A stretch of DNA of 64,000 nt from Ailurus styani (lineage: Eukaryota; Chordata; Mammalia; Carnivora; Ailuridae), in NCBI GenBank assembly GCA_002007465.1, contig LNAC01000108.1, positions 2,332,390-2,396,389 on the forward strand, written 5' to 3'. The first letter of the stretch is position 1; every line of letters starts with the position of its first letter. The translations under genes were made by a program, and so were the position numbers. The notes beneath the pieces were generated by a model that worked only from the letters and a program-made list of their open reading frames with translations, was not told the origin of the DNA and did no database searches. Positions 54,691 through 64,000 of this stretch are shown in pieces.

Positions 54691-55259
54691 ACAGGATAGT
54701 GGCCCCAAGATCACTTAATTAAGCCAACAGACTCTGACATCGGTCATTTCCAGCCTAGTGTGTTGCTGGGAGGGCAGCCGGGTTCATCCCAGGCTCCGAC
54801 AGCACGGAGCACACCAGACCACAGAAAGGGAGCCACAAAAGCCGCACCACCCAGAGCACAGGTTTCCAGCCCTAGTCATGGTGTAGGCCCACAACCACTC
54901 AGCCTCTCCCCCACAGACCTCTGGGGTGGGAGGACAAAGAGGGTGAAATTCACACCTACATCCTGAGGATGGAGGGGCCGGAACAGGCTTTGGTGGTCCA
55001 GAAACAATGAGCAAGAGTAACCGACTCAAGGTTGAATGATAGGATTTACCAGGATAAACGACAGGTCCTGCCTTCAGGCTTGAAAGATCAACAGCCGAAG
55101 GGGAGATGAGAGAAGTTACAGACCAGCAGCGATGCCTGTGCAAAAGACCAGGTAATCTCAAGAGACCAGCAGCTCAACATAACTCGGCCAAGTGGGGTGG
55201 CTGCTGAGAAGGCGGAGATGGTGAACAAGGAGACTGGAGACCGGGGGAAGCTGTGACCC
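54691..55259. other. Unclassified DNA
   Basis: No recognised family. The 125-codon minus frame at 54784-55161 lacks a domain. Confidence 0.4.
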
Positions 55260-55284
55260 TGGGTGGGGGGCGGGGGGGGGGGGG
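55260..55284. repeat. Poly(G) run
   Basis: gggtggggggc followed by 13 uninterrupted G residues (55272-55284). G-quadruplex-prone, and likely to be error-prone in sequencing. Confidence 0.95.
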
Positions 55285-55364
55285 CTGTGCACTTACTGGA
55301 TGCAACTCACAGGCAGCACCATGGATAGCTCTCAACACCATGCAGGAGGAGCATCTTTTTTGGG

Positions 55365-55418
55365 AGAACTGAGCTTTTTTTTTCTTTCTTTCTTTCTTTC
55401 TCTTTTTTAGAACTGAGC
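55365..55418 (-). mobile_element. T-rich (poly(A) tail) insertion with 10-base duplication
   Basis: agaactgagc occurs at 55365-55374 and 55409-55418 and flanks a 34-base T/(TTTC)n tract. It has the same architecture as 12382-12436 but a shorter duplication, so slippage is a fair alternative. Confidence 0.55.
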
Positions 55419-55534
55419 ATCTTTAATTTGGAAAAATTTAATTTGGAGAAATGCCTTTACATTTCCTTAGGGTTGCATGGTTGGACAGAGAGCAAACATG
55501 GACCAGAATCAGTGGGCGTGGGGATCGTAACATA

Positions 55535-55770
55535 AGAATAACAGACAGCATTTGTTGAGTGTTCACCACAGCTGTGGTCTAAACACTTTATATGCATTAA
55601 CTCATTTAATCCTTATAACAACCCTGCAAAGCAGATACTATTGTTATTATTATCATCATTATTATTATTACTATGAGAGATTAATTTGCCCAACATCACC
55701 CGGGTGGGACATGATGGAGGCAGGCTTCAAAGTCAGGCTGGCAGATGCCAGACCCTGCAAACTGACCCAC
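55535..55770 (-). mobile_element. MIR SINE, antisense, with (ATT)n expansion
   Basis: 'gcatttgttgagtgttcaccacagctgtggtctaaacactttatatgcattaactcatttaatccttataacaaccctgcaaagcag', an att-repeat at 55638-55672, then 'attaatttgcccaacatcacccggg'. Confidence 0.93.
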
Positions 55771-55799
55771 GATACTGGACTGTGACAGTGCACGGACAA

Positions 55800-55990
55800 C
55801 TTCTCTTGTGCCAGGCAGATTCATTCTCACAATGATCCCATGAGGTCAAACCTACTGTTATCCCCACTTGACAGGTGAGGGAAGCTAAGGCCAAGAAGTT
55901 AAGTGGCTTACCCAAAGTGTCAGAATCTAGATGGGAAAGAGGGTTTAAACTCAGACAGGTGGATCTCAGAACCTACACTCTCAACATCGA
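55800..55990 (-). mobile_element. MIR SINE, antisense (second of pair)
   Basis: 'cttgtgccaggcagattcattctcacaatgatcccatgaggtcaaacctactgttatccccacttgacaggtgagggaagctaaggccaagaagttaagtggcttacccaaagtgtca' and 'gggtttaaactcagacagg'. Confidence 0.93.
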
Positions 55991-56176
55991 AGTTCTGTGG
56001 CCTTCCCCAGAACTGCAGGGAGATGAATTTCAGGGGAAAACTTGCAACAAAGATCAGCCAAAACATTTGCGGTCAGGAAAAAACAGGGTCTGAAGTAACG
56101 AGCTTCCTGTCTCAGGTGGTATCCAATAGAGACCAGTGATCCACCTGTAAGGGGGGGGGCTTGCAGTGACTTAGAA

Positions 56177-56364
56177 CAGTGGTCTTCACAGGGCAGGCCC
56201 AGAGGAGCAGCATCAGCATTATCTGGGGCCCCGTTAAAAACATAAAATCCCAGGCCTCCCCCCAGACCCACTGAATCAGAAGCTCTGCAGGTGGGGCCCA
56301 GCAATCTGAATTTTAACGAGCACGCCAGGTGATTTTGATGCATGGTGATGTTTGAGAACCAGAG
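56177..56364 (+). mobile_element. MER20 (hAT-Charlie non-autonomous DNA transposon)
   Basis: Nearly full: cagtggtcttcaca start, 'gagcagcatcagcattatctgggg', 'taaaatcccaggcctccccccagacccactgaatcagaagctctgcaggtggggcccagcaatctga' and 'gtttgagaaccag' end. Possible 8-base target duplication, acttagaa (56169) versus gcctagaa (56365), six of eight matching. Confidence 0.95.
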
Positions 56365-57414
56365 GCCTAGAATGACCCCTGGGGTCCTTTCAGCCTCAAT
56401 CCTGTGATTCTCCACCACAGACAGGAAATGTGATGCCGTGGAGCCCTGGGAAGTCCTTGGCTCCCTGCTCCTGCTTTTCCGCCCAATTGGGCAGGCTTTT
56501 GGAATAGCATATTTCAGTTCTGCAAAGCAGCTGCAGGAAGGCTTTGCACAAGTCTCCCTCATTCCCATATTTAAAGAGCTCATCCCTGCAGTTGTTCTGA
56601 GAACTCTATAAACCCCCTTCCATCAGCAGCCTGTCTGCATCCGTCCCTTTAATAGCACAAGACTTAATTGTCTCCTATGGATTGGAACCCTCTTCACACA
56701 AACTGGAATCTTAGCTCCTTCTCGCTCCCTTTTTTCCCCTGCCTTCCTTAACCACCATTCAGCATGGCACCAAAGGATTTGGAGTCGAAGCTGCCACTCC
56801 CCCCGGATCTCACTCCATCTCATTATCTCCGATCTGTATGATCACCATGGGGACTCTCTCCTCCTCAGCTCTTGCCGTGGCCTCATTACCTGGTGTCTCC
56901 CAGCAGAGCCAGCAGTGTCTATCCCCTGGGGCCCAGCCTCCAGCCGCAGACCCTCTCTGGGCTACACCGGCTTGCCCAAGAAGAATGATTAAATTCCACC
57001 TCCATGAAGGACGGATCAGGACTCCCCTGGATCAATTCCTAAAGAGCATCCCACAACCAGGGTCTTCTCGGCTCTGAATACATGCAAAATGCATTTCAAT
57101 GAAAAGGCTGCAAATATACCCATGGGCTGCAGGTATGTGATAAACAGCAGGCCAGGAGGAGTCTGGGAACTCACATACAGAAGCATCCTGAAGGGCACCG
57201 CTCTCTCTCTCCCTAACATGGTGGATAACGGTCACAGGCAGCCAGACCCTACCATTTCCTCTCTGGAGCACAAGGGTGTGCAGGCAATGGGTAAATGCCA
57301 TGTACTGAGCTGCACGGAGTAGCTCCTCAGACAGCTGGCCCCAGACAGAGGGTACATAAGCCTCGGAGCTCATAGTCTGATGGCAGAGACACGGCCCCCA
57401 CCCCTGGAGAATCC
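56365..57414. other. Unclassified DNA, partly enhancer-like
   Basis: 56500-56700 contains 'ggaatagcatatttcagttctgcaaagcag', 'cccatatttaaagagc' and 'caagacttaattgtctcc'. Possible conserved block. The 200-codon minus frame at 55981-56583 spans MER20 and a MIR and is not a gene. Confidence 0.4.
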
Positions 57415-57705
57415 TTTCTCTCCTAACATTTATTAAACATCAGGCACCGTGCAAAGAGCTTTATACATTTTATCTTCTTTAATCCTCACACTAACTCTGT
57501 GAAGATGATACTGTAAGGTTCTGCCATATGAAATTTTTGCAGGTCAAAAACACCTGAAAAACATCTGAATAGGTTCTGCCTAATAGTAGTATTTCTACCT
57601 TGTAGATGAGGAAACGGAGGCTCCAGGGCCACGTGACTTGCCCAACGTCACAAGGCGCAGAATGTCAGACTCACAGTCTAACTCAGATCCACCACATTTT
57701 GCCAA
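57415..57705 (-). mobile_element. MIR SINE, antisense, interrupted by a short insert
   Basis: 'aacatttattaaacatcaggcaccgtgcaaagagctttatac', 'ctttaatcctcacactaactctgtgaagatgatactg', then a break, then 'accttgtagatgaggaaacggaggctcc' and 'gtgacttgcccaacgtcacaagg'. The break (57526-57570) is flanked by aggttctgcc at 57516-57525 and 57571-57580. Confidence 0.93.
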
Positions 57706-58589
57706 ACCCCAGATGCACCATGGTGTTCTGAGGGGCCAAGAAAGAAAAAAAATCCTGTACGTGACCCCAGTTACGACACGAGAGATGCACTGATTTCAGA
57801 GAAATGAGAAGGTGGAGGCGGGAAGTCCGTCTTAGAACCAATGAAATATATTATCCGACTCCGAAACGACTCGTTCTGCCTCCTGGTAATGATGGTGGGG
57901 GAGTCGCCCTTCCACCCTCTGGGGTAGCTCCTTGTCTAACGGGGCAACCAAGACCCAGGAGAAGGCCCGAGACACACCCACAAGCCTAACCCCAGCCAAG
58001 GTCAATCAGCCCTGGTAAACAAGGCAGAGGGGTCCAAGGATGCAAATGAGGGAACGTAGCAGAGTGACCTTTGGGGAGAGGGGACGACCAGGCTTAGGGA
58101 CAGAGGCAGGGGGTCCGGGACATAACACTAAAGGAAACAAAACCAGGCAAGGCGGGGGGCTGTGTTGTTCTGGGTCATGGCTGTTGTAGAACGGGGCCAA
58201 AGGTTAACAAAAGCAAGATCAGAAGGACCTGTGGTCCTCAAACCCAACACCTTGGGCCTCAAACCAGTCTCCGCACTCCCAGTCGGGTAGGATTTTGTCT
58301 GTGGGGCACAGAGAGCAGCAGAAGCAAGCAGTGACTCCGTGAGCAAGCAGAGGTGTTGGTCCAGGCCCACGAGGCACTCAGGGGCACAACATTTCAGCAA
58401 GCGCCCGCTCTCAGGGTCAGCGGCGTCAGCGCAGTCACCACATAAGAGCCTGCTTAAATCCTGCCCCCTAGCCGCCTCACTCACCTGCCCTTCGTCCTGG
58501 CCCTGGGCTGCTGTCACACTCCACGAACGCCAGCAAGAAGAAAGGCCAATCTCTGGACAGCATTTAAGCTCTTCTGCAAAGATGTCCTA
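57706..58589. other. Unclassified DNA
   Basis: No recognised family. A 129-codon minus frame (58128-58517) lacks a domain. Confidence 0.4.
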
Positions 58590-58690
58590 CCTCTCTGACT
58601 CTGTGAGGCACACGGTATCATCCCTATTTTACAGATGGGGAACTCGAGGCCCTGGGAAATAGCATGACCCGTCTGACTGTGCCGGTCCCA
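58590..58690 (-). mobile_element. MIR SINE fragment, antisense
   Basis: 'gtatcatccctattttacagatggggaactcgaggccctggg' is the antisense MIR core. Confidence 0.85.
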
Positions 58691-59689
58691 AACCTGTCAC
58701 CTCTCTAGGGCCTCTCAGCAGTGCAGTTTCCCCCACTTCCAGAACCGTTCCGCCCCTGGCGGCCCCCATCACCCCAGCCTCCCTGCGTCCCCCGAGGAAG
58801 AAGGAACATGGTGGACGAGAAGGGTAAATTTGAATTTGCCTTTGCTCTCGTAGAAGTGGCCTGGTGGAAGGGCTGCACCCAGGTCCCCACACCCGGCCCA
58901 GAGAATCTGTGAGAGAGCTCGGGTTCCAGAGCCTGGCGTCAGGGGGCCTGTCCCTCACACTCTCCAGGGTCTCAATTCCTGCCAAGCAGGCTCTATCTAG
59001 AAGGTCAGAATGTGACTCTTGCTTAAAAAAATCAAATGACCATAAAACCTATTAGCCTGGAAAGGATGTTGGAAGGGGGAGGGGATGAGACTGGGGAGGG
59101 AAAGGGGAGGTGAGGGAGAAGCAAGAACAAAGAGCAATTCACCGACCACCTGCTCTTGCCAGCTCACTGGCTGATGAAGATGGAGGTGAGGGGGAGACAC
59201 AGCCATGGGGCTCTTTCCTCAAGGCTCTGATGATGTCTTTGAGGACAGCCTGGTGGCTGCCAAGGGGGACATGTAGGCAGGAGTCCCCAGGGCAGAGGGA
59301 TTCCTGTGTGTGTGTGTGGGGGGGACCAGCTATCCCCAAGAGAAAGACCATCCTTTATTTCAGGCTTGAATTGGAGCGTCGGGCAGAGTCCAGAAGGCGC
59401 AACAAGGTGAGATGGAGTCCGTGTGAGTTTGTGGGTTGGTGGGAGGGGTGGCAAAGACCACCCACCCTTTCCTCTAGAGGAAGCGTATCTGCCACACGGC
59501 CATCAGCAAGGACAGCGTGACTCTGCAAACCAGCACTGGCAAGGTTAAAGGTCACAGAACCCACACGGCCCTCTCCGACACCAGGCCACACAGAGCCCAG
59601 CCCCACGAGGCCGCACCCAGCACCCAGAACCATGGGAGCAGGGCGCTCCGCTCAGCACCTCTGCAGCCCGGTGCCTTCACACTTCCGGC
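58691..59689. other. Unclassified DNA
   Basis: A short (TG)n(G)n run at 59305-59323. The 136-codon plus frame (59110-59520) and 118-codon minus frame (58629-58985) lack domains. Confidence 0.4.
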
Positions 59690-59835
59690 CAGACAGTGAG
59701 ACACGCAGGACCTGGAGTCAGGCTGCTGGGGGTTCCCGACCAGTGTCTACCTCTCTCTGTCCCTGTGATCTTGGGCAAGTAAGCCGAGCTTAGTTTCCTG
59801 GTCTGCAAAAAGGAAACAATGCCTGCAGTGTGGCC
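59690..59835 (+). mobile_element. MIR SINE, sense
   Basis: 'aggacctggagtcaggctgctgggggttcccgacc', 'ctctgtccctgtgatcttgggcaagtaagccgagcttagtttcctggtctgcaaaaaggaaa'. Confidence 0.9.
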
Positions 59836-59884
59836 AAGGCTAAGTAAAATGGGGGGAGGGGGAGAAGGGGAGGGAGACAGCAAC

Positions 59885-59975
59885 AGCTGCATTTATTGAA
59901 CACTTACTATCTCCCCGTGTGACCAGTCAGCAATTTGGATACGGTACCTGGCACCTGGTAAGTGCTCCGTCAACT
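59885..59975. mobile_element. MIR-like 3' tip fragments
   Basis: 'catttattgaacacttactatct' (antisense tip) directly followed by 'ggtacctggcacctggtaagtgctccgtcaac' (sense tip). Short and possibly two facing relics. Confidence 0.55.
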
Positions 59976-61689
59976 GCGGCCCTCAGGCTGTCCCTGTTGT
60001 GTGTGATGTGATGTCGCTCCAGCCCCAGGTGGGGTCCCAGGCAGGAGCCACACAGGGATGCCTCAACACAGGCACACTGCCCCCTGGTGCTGCTGCGGGG
60101 GAATCGGCACCTGGGAGAAGGGCTGGTCCAGCCCAGGAGCCCCGGACACTGTGTGCGCCAGGCCCCGGGGCCCCTCCAACCAGACAAAGCTCCAGCCCCG
60201 TCACACCAGCATCACGAGGACAGACCCTGCTCCTGGAACTTCGGTCCTTGTTGTTGCTGGGCAGGGCCTGGAGCGCTCCAGGCTCTTCTCTGCTGCTGCT
60301 ACCCAGCTGAATGGAGCTCCGGCCCTCGCCTCTCCGCCGTCCCTCTGGAGGGTCCGGAGCAAACAAGGCAGGGCTCGGACTCGAGCCCCAGGAGGCAGGG
60401 GCAGCCGTCTGTAACCCGGTAGAGGAAGCGTGGCCTCAGCAGATCAGAAACAAATCCAGTTGCTGAGCACAACCAAGTCTCCTCCTAAAAGGGCACCCCA
60501 AGCAGCCTCGGGCCACCTCCCCCATATACGGCCTTGGATCCCACCCCTAAGAGGAGGGAGACTTCTAACGTCCACGGGGGAATCTGTGCTTCCTCCCACC
60601 CGCCAAACACTTGGGGGCGGGGGGCTCTGTTTCCTAGAGCAGGGACACAGAGAGCCTGTGGGAACACGGGGACTCGGGGAGGCTCACAGGCCCCAGAAAG
60701 GATCCTAAAAGCAGCTAAGCAGCCTTGCCTTCCTGAAGGGGTGGGGGACCCCTCCAAGCCTTTTCAAAATAGCACAGCAGGCTGGCCTTCTGAAGTCAGC
60801 TGTCATGCCAGCAACAGGGGGATGCAAGTGACCTTGGAAGAGCCCAGTCAGGACACAATGCCTGGCTCGCCCTGCATAAGCCACCTCTAAAAACCCCAGA
60901 TCATCCTGATGTCAAAAGACTGTTTAGCGCAGTGCGAGGCAGGCATCAAGAAGAAATTAAACTCCAGCCTGGAGGAGGAGGGAAGCCCAGGCTGACCGGA
61001 GCGGCTGGGCTGGAAAGTGGAGGCAGAAATTCCTCAAGTTAATGCTTTCTAAGGCCCCTCGGGCCACTCCCAGGTCTTGTCTGAAGCTATTTACTTCCAG
61101 GGGGGAAAGCCCTATTGATCTTCATTCAGCTCCTGTCTGCTCCTACAAGGCGGCAATGTCTCAGCGCATCACCAGTCACGGTAAGAAATTCCTCATTGTT
61201 TTACACGAGGCTCCCAAACTCAGGAGATGAATGTTCAAGACCTTTTGGGTGAACTGATCAGAAAAGATGCGGACGGTCGGGGCTGGTGGGGGGCACTCCA
61301 GGGGAGGGGACCTCATTCCCCAGGGACAGACTGCTGCGCTTGCCCAATGCACCCGCCCGCCCAGGCTCGGGCCCTCCGGGCTCATCTGTTCTGCTCTGTC
61401 TGTAGATGCTCGGACAGTCCCGGGCTGAGCCGGCCCTTCCCTGCCACCCCCACCCCCACCACATACACCTGCTTTATGTCTCTGCAGTCATTTGGCTCTG
61501 AACGTCCCCCTGGCTGGCTAGAGATCATCACCATCCACTAGAGCGCCCCAGCTGCTGCCACTACTGTCTGGTTCCCTTTTCAAGTTCCAAGCTGGCCCTC
61601 AATCCTACAGTATGCATAGAACACGAGGGAGCCTCAGGGAACCACGAAACTTACAATGTCACAGACAGGGCAGTCCCTGCCGGTCTGCT
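59976..61689. other. Unclassified DNA
   Basis: CpG-bearing at 60080-60410. Overlapping frames of 103-127 codons on both strands lack domains. 60890-61260 is more AT-rich ('cctcaagttaatgctttcta', 'gaagctatttacttcc') and repeat-free. Confidence 0.4.
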
Positions 61690-61870
61690 CTCAGAGGTAC
61701 CTCAAAGCCACAGAATATCCCAAGCTGTCACAGCCAACCCAACGGGTAATAGGTGGGGAAACCGAGGCTCGAGGCTGGGGGAACAGTGTGATTTGACCAA
61801 AATGGCTCAGTAAACAGGCAGAAGACAGAGCAGAAAACTCAGGCCTCCTAGCTCCCAGCCCAGGGCCCCT
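61690..61870 (-). mobile_element. MIR SINE, antisense, diverged
   Basis: 'taataggtggggaaaccgaggctcgaggctgggggaacagtgtgatttgaccaaaatggctcagtaaacaggcagaag' keeps the antisense MIR outline. Confidence 0.75.
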
Positions 61871-61879
61871 CCACTTCAG

Positions 61880-62340
61880 CTGCTAGGTCACGTAACCAGG
61901 AAATCCGCGTTCCCATTCGAAGTCAGTAAAGCCCATCTGACTGAGAGGGCCCACGCATTAAACTGCTTTCCATGAGTTAAGACCAGAATCCATCTCACCA
62001 ATAATAACGATGATAACAGTAATAATAAAATGCTGAACAATGTGCCTTGAAAACCTTCAATGAGCAACACTTGATAATCACACGCAGATACATCTTCCAC
62101 ATATTCATATAAAATAATCAATGATCATTTTTCCCCGCAGACTACAATCCAATTACTCTCTCTCCCTCGCTCTCTCCCTCGCTCTCCTTTGTTACTTGCA
62201 AACCATCCAAGCAATCAATGCCTTGACCTCTCCCTCTGATAGACACAATTACAAAAAGACAGAGCAATGTAATTCATCTATTCAAGATGGATTGTTTGAA
62301 CACTCTGTCACACTGCTGAGCTATCCATCTCCTTGTCTAA
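61880..62340. promoter_or_regulatory. AT-rich enhancer-like block
   Basis: About 460 repeat-free bases with clustered homeodomain/PBX-type motifs: tgataatca at 62072-62080, 'aaaataatcaatgatcattttt' around 62111, gcaatcaatg at 62211-62220, cacaattac and gtaattcatc near 62246 and 62270. A short (CTCTCCCTCG)n patch lies at 62158-62185. The best candidate conserved non-coding element in the window. Inference only. Confidence 0.42.
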
Positions 62341-62929
62341 GAGGAAATTTCAGCCCCCAAAAAAGGCACAAAGAGAGGGGCGGGTATGCTGCTCCCCGGC
62401 CCAGAGAGCCCCTCCGACACCTGCAGGAAAACCCTCAGCCAGGCTGGTGTTTGGGGACGCCTGCCTGCTGGAGGACTCGGCTCTCGAGGCACAGGGGGCT
62501 CAGGCACCCGTCTGGGAACCAGAAGCACCCAGCATGCTTCAGAGCCCGATTTCCAGAACCTCAATTCCTGCAGCCCCCGCCAGAGCCCTGGGTGGATCCA
62601 GAATCCCATGGGTGGATCAGAAAACGGAGATAATGTCAGACCCAGCCAAGGTGGCGTGTTTGGGTTTCGGCATAGGATTGTGTGTGCGTGTGTATGTGTG
62701 TGTATACGCCTGTGCGCACTGTGTCCACTGTCGTTCCCTGGCTCCAGCTAAGGCTCCAGCCTGGGCTCAGAGCGATGGAAGTTCAGTTCCCCAGGAAGCT
62801 CCAGAGAAGCCCAGAGGCCTCAGAGCCTCTCCATCCTCCGTCCAAGCTGGCACAGCTCCAGCGGTCACGTTTGGCATCTGCACAGCACCCCAGTCCTCGG
62901 GCTGGGAATCAAATGGGGCAGGGCTCTCA
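62341..62929. other. Unclassified DNA
   Basis: A short imperfect (TG)n tract at 62680-62706. Plus-strand frames of 121-205 codons (62333-62950) lack domains and include the TG tract as Cys/Val repeats. Confidence 0.4.
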
Positions 62930-63060
62930 GATATAAATGGCTCGGGCTGACACGCTAATTAATCCTGGGGCTTAATACGAAGAAGATTAGAAGAGAGGAG
63001 GGCTTTGCCATCCTTAATTGCATTATTACAAGCTGAACCCAAGAAAGGGCAGCCAGGCTG
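62930..63060. promoter_or_regulatory. Homeodomain-site-rich block near the CpG-rich edge
   Basis: taattaatcc at 62956-62965 (paired/bicoid-like cores), 'cttaatacgaagaagattag' and ttaattgcattatta at 63014-63028. Repeat-free. About 0.6 kb from the CpG-rich edge, so it could be a promoter-proximal element. Confidence 0.38.
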
Positions 63061-63660
63061 GGGCTTCCCCTCAGAGCAGCAAGGAGCCCCCAGTGCGATT
63101 CAATTTCACCATAAGAGGGGGCAGGTAAGGATACATCATCCTGCCCCTCCTAGGCTCATCCTTCTGGGCTGTCCTCATCTGCTCCTGACTTTCTGGGCCC
63201 CCAAAGACCTCCATCCCTGAGGCAGGGCTAGAGCACAGCCAGCTCCCCCCACCCCCCTGCAGAGGGAAGAACCACCACGGAAGAGGAACCTGCAATGCGT
63301 GGGAAGGGCACACAGCACCTTTTGGTCTCCCCTCCTTCCTCCCAAGGGCACCCTTAAAACAGGGAAAGAAGGATGGAATAAAGGAAGTGTTGGCCCATTA
63401 GTGAGGGACTGGTGCCCCTGGAGTGGTGACCAAACTGGGAGCTGGAGTAGGCAAGAGCGGAGACAGAAGACGGTTTTTGTTTGTTTTGGTTTTTTGTTTT
63501 CTGGCTTGCCAAGAGCGGCCTGGGCTGCAAAGGGTTAAGCCTGACCGTGAGGGATGTCCCCAGAGCCCCTGCCTGAACTCCTCTGCCTCTGGGTTGGGTT
63601 TGAGTGAGTCTGCCGGGGTCCTGTCCGGCATGGATTGCAAGACCCCAGCCAGCGTGGGCA
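63061..63660. other. Unclassified DNA, CpG-island shore
   Basis: Contains a T/G-rich run (tttttgtttgttttggtttt) at 63473-63492. The overlapping minus frames of 153-154 codons at 63354-63859 are likely chance openings. No exon recognised. Confidence 0.4.
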
Positions 63661-64000
63661 GCGCTGAGGAACTGCGCTCTACCCCCATCCCAACGTTGAG
63701 TTCGAGATTGCGGGACCGGAGAGCGAGCCACGAAGACCGACTCCCACCCCCACATTCCCGACCGCCTCCTAGGAAAGCCTCGAGTGCGGAAACCAAGCCC
63801 CACCTCGGTTCCCTGCACCCCCTCCCGCCTCTAGCAGTCCACGCCCGGAGAAGAGCCACCAGGGACGAAGGTGGCCCTGGCGCAGAAGAGCTCTGCCCGC
63901 CTGGTGCCAGAAGCTGGCGGTGGCGCCTCGAGAACCCAGGCGGCCCAGGTCCCCGGCCTGGCGGCGGGCGCAGGCCCTGCGTGGCCGAGGCTCCCGCGTG
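63661..64000. promoter_or_regulatory. CpG island edge, possible promoter at or past the window end
   Basis: 32 CpG dinucleotides in 340 bases, increasing toward the right edge (seven in the last 40 bases), GC-rich, no TATA-like sequence and no recognised repeat. Islands of this density usually mark gene promoters. Gene identity and strand are unknown because the island runs off the window. Confidence 0.65.

Noticed and set aside
55981..56583. Minus-strand open frame of 200 codons
   Set aside because: Covers MER20 (56177-56364) and the edge of a MIR. No domain.

Overview
The window is nuclear DNA from a mammal of the order Carnivora. The best clue is six tRNA-derived Can-SINE copies, recognised by the block gctcaggtcatgatctcagg, a CT-rich stretch and a (TAAA)n-like tail. 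Two of them (30285-30487 and 48548-48742) carry the 'gcctctgccttcagctcagg ... ctgcctacttgtgatct' form, which I associate with arctoid carnivores and most of all mustelids. A 5'-truncated lineage-type L1 3' end (49132-49459) points the same way. The species and chromosome cannot be read from the sequence.

I find no protein-coding gene, exon, tRNA, rRNA or known ncRNA that I can support. Open frames reach about 250 codons, but the long ones lie in GC-rich DNA or run through MIR, MER5A or L2 relics, and none shows a recognisable domain or convincing splice structure. The window reads as intergenic or deep intronic. The last ~340 bases (63661-64000) climb to CpG-island density (32 CpGs), so a promoter or first exon may begin at or past the right edge.

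Layout. 1-10 kb: old L2 and MIR relics, an L1M 3' end (7480-7968) and one copy of an unidentified dispersed element (3449-3600). 10-13 kb: an AT-rich block with two POU-like octamers (10440-10720), an unresolved old element (10895-12080) and a poly(A)-only retro-insertion. 13-22 kb: GC-rich DNA with CA-rich and ATCC repeats. 22-32 kb: four Can-SINEs, many MIRs and one MER5A. 32-42 kb: AT-rich enhancer-like blocks, two L1M 3' fragments, a Can-SINE and a (GT)n microsatellite. 42-50 kb: L2, including one split by a Can-SINE, and the young L1. 50-62 kb: the second copy of the unidentified element, (GA)n, a second poly(T) insertion, tandem MIRs, MER20 and a MIR carrying a 45-base insert. 62-64 kb: two AT-rich homeodomain-site-rich blocks, then the CpG-rich edge.

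There are no genes to assemble into a pathway. If the window has a function, it is probably cis-regulatory, through the AT-rich, repeat-free blocks with clustered homeodomain or POU motifs. That is inference from composition and motif content, because no conservation data could be consulted. Repeat family calls rest on remembered consensus features and would be settled by RepeatMasker.
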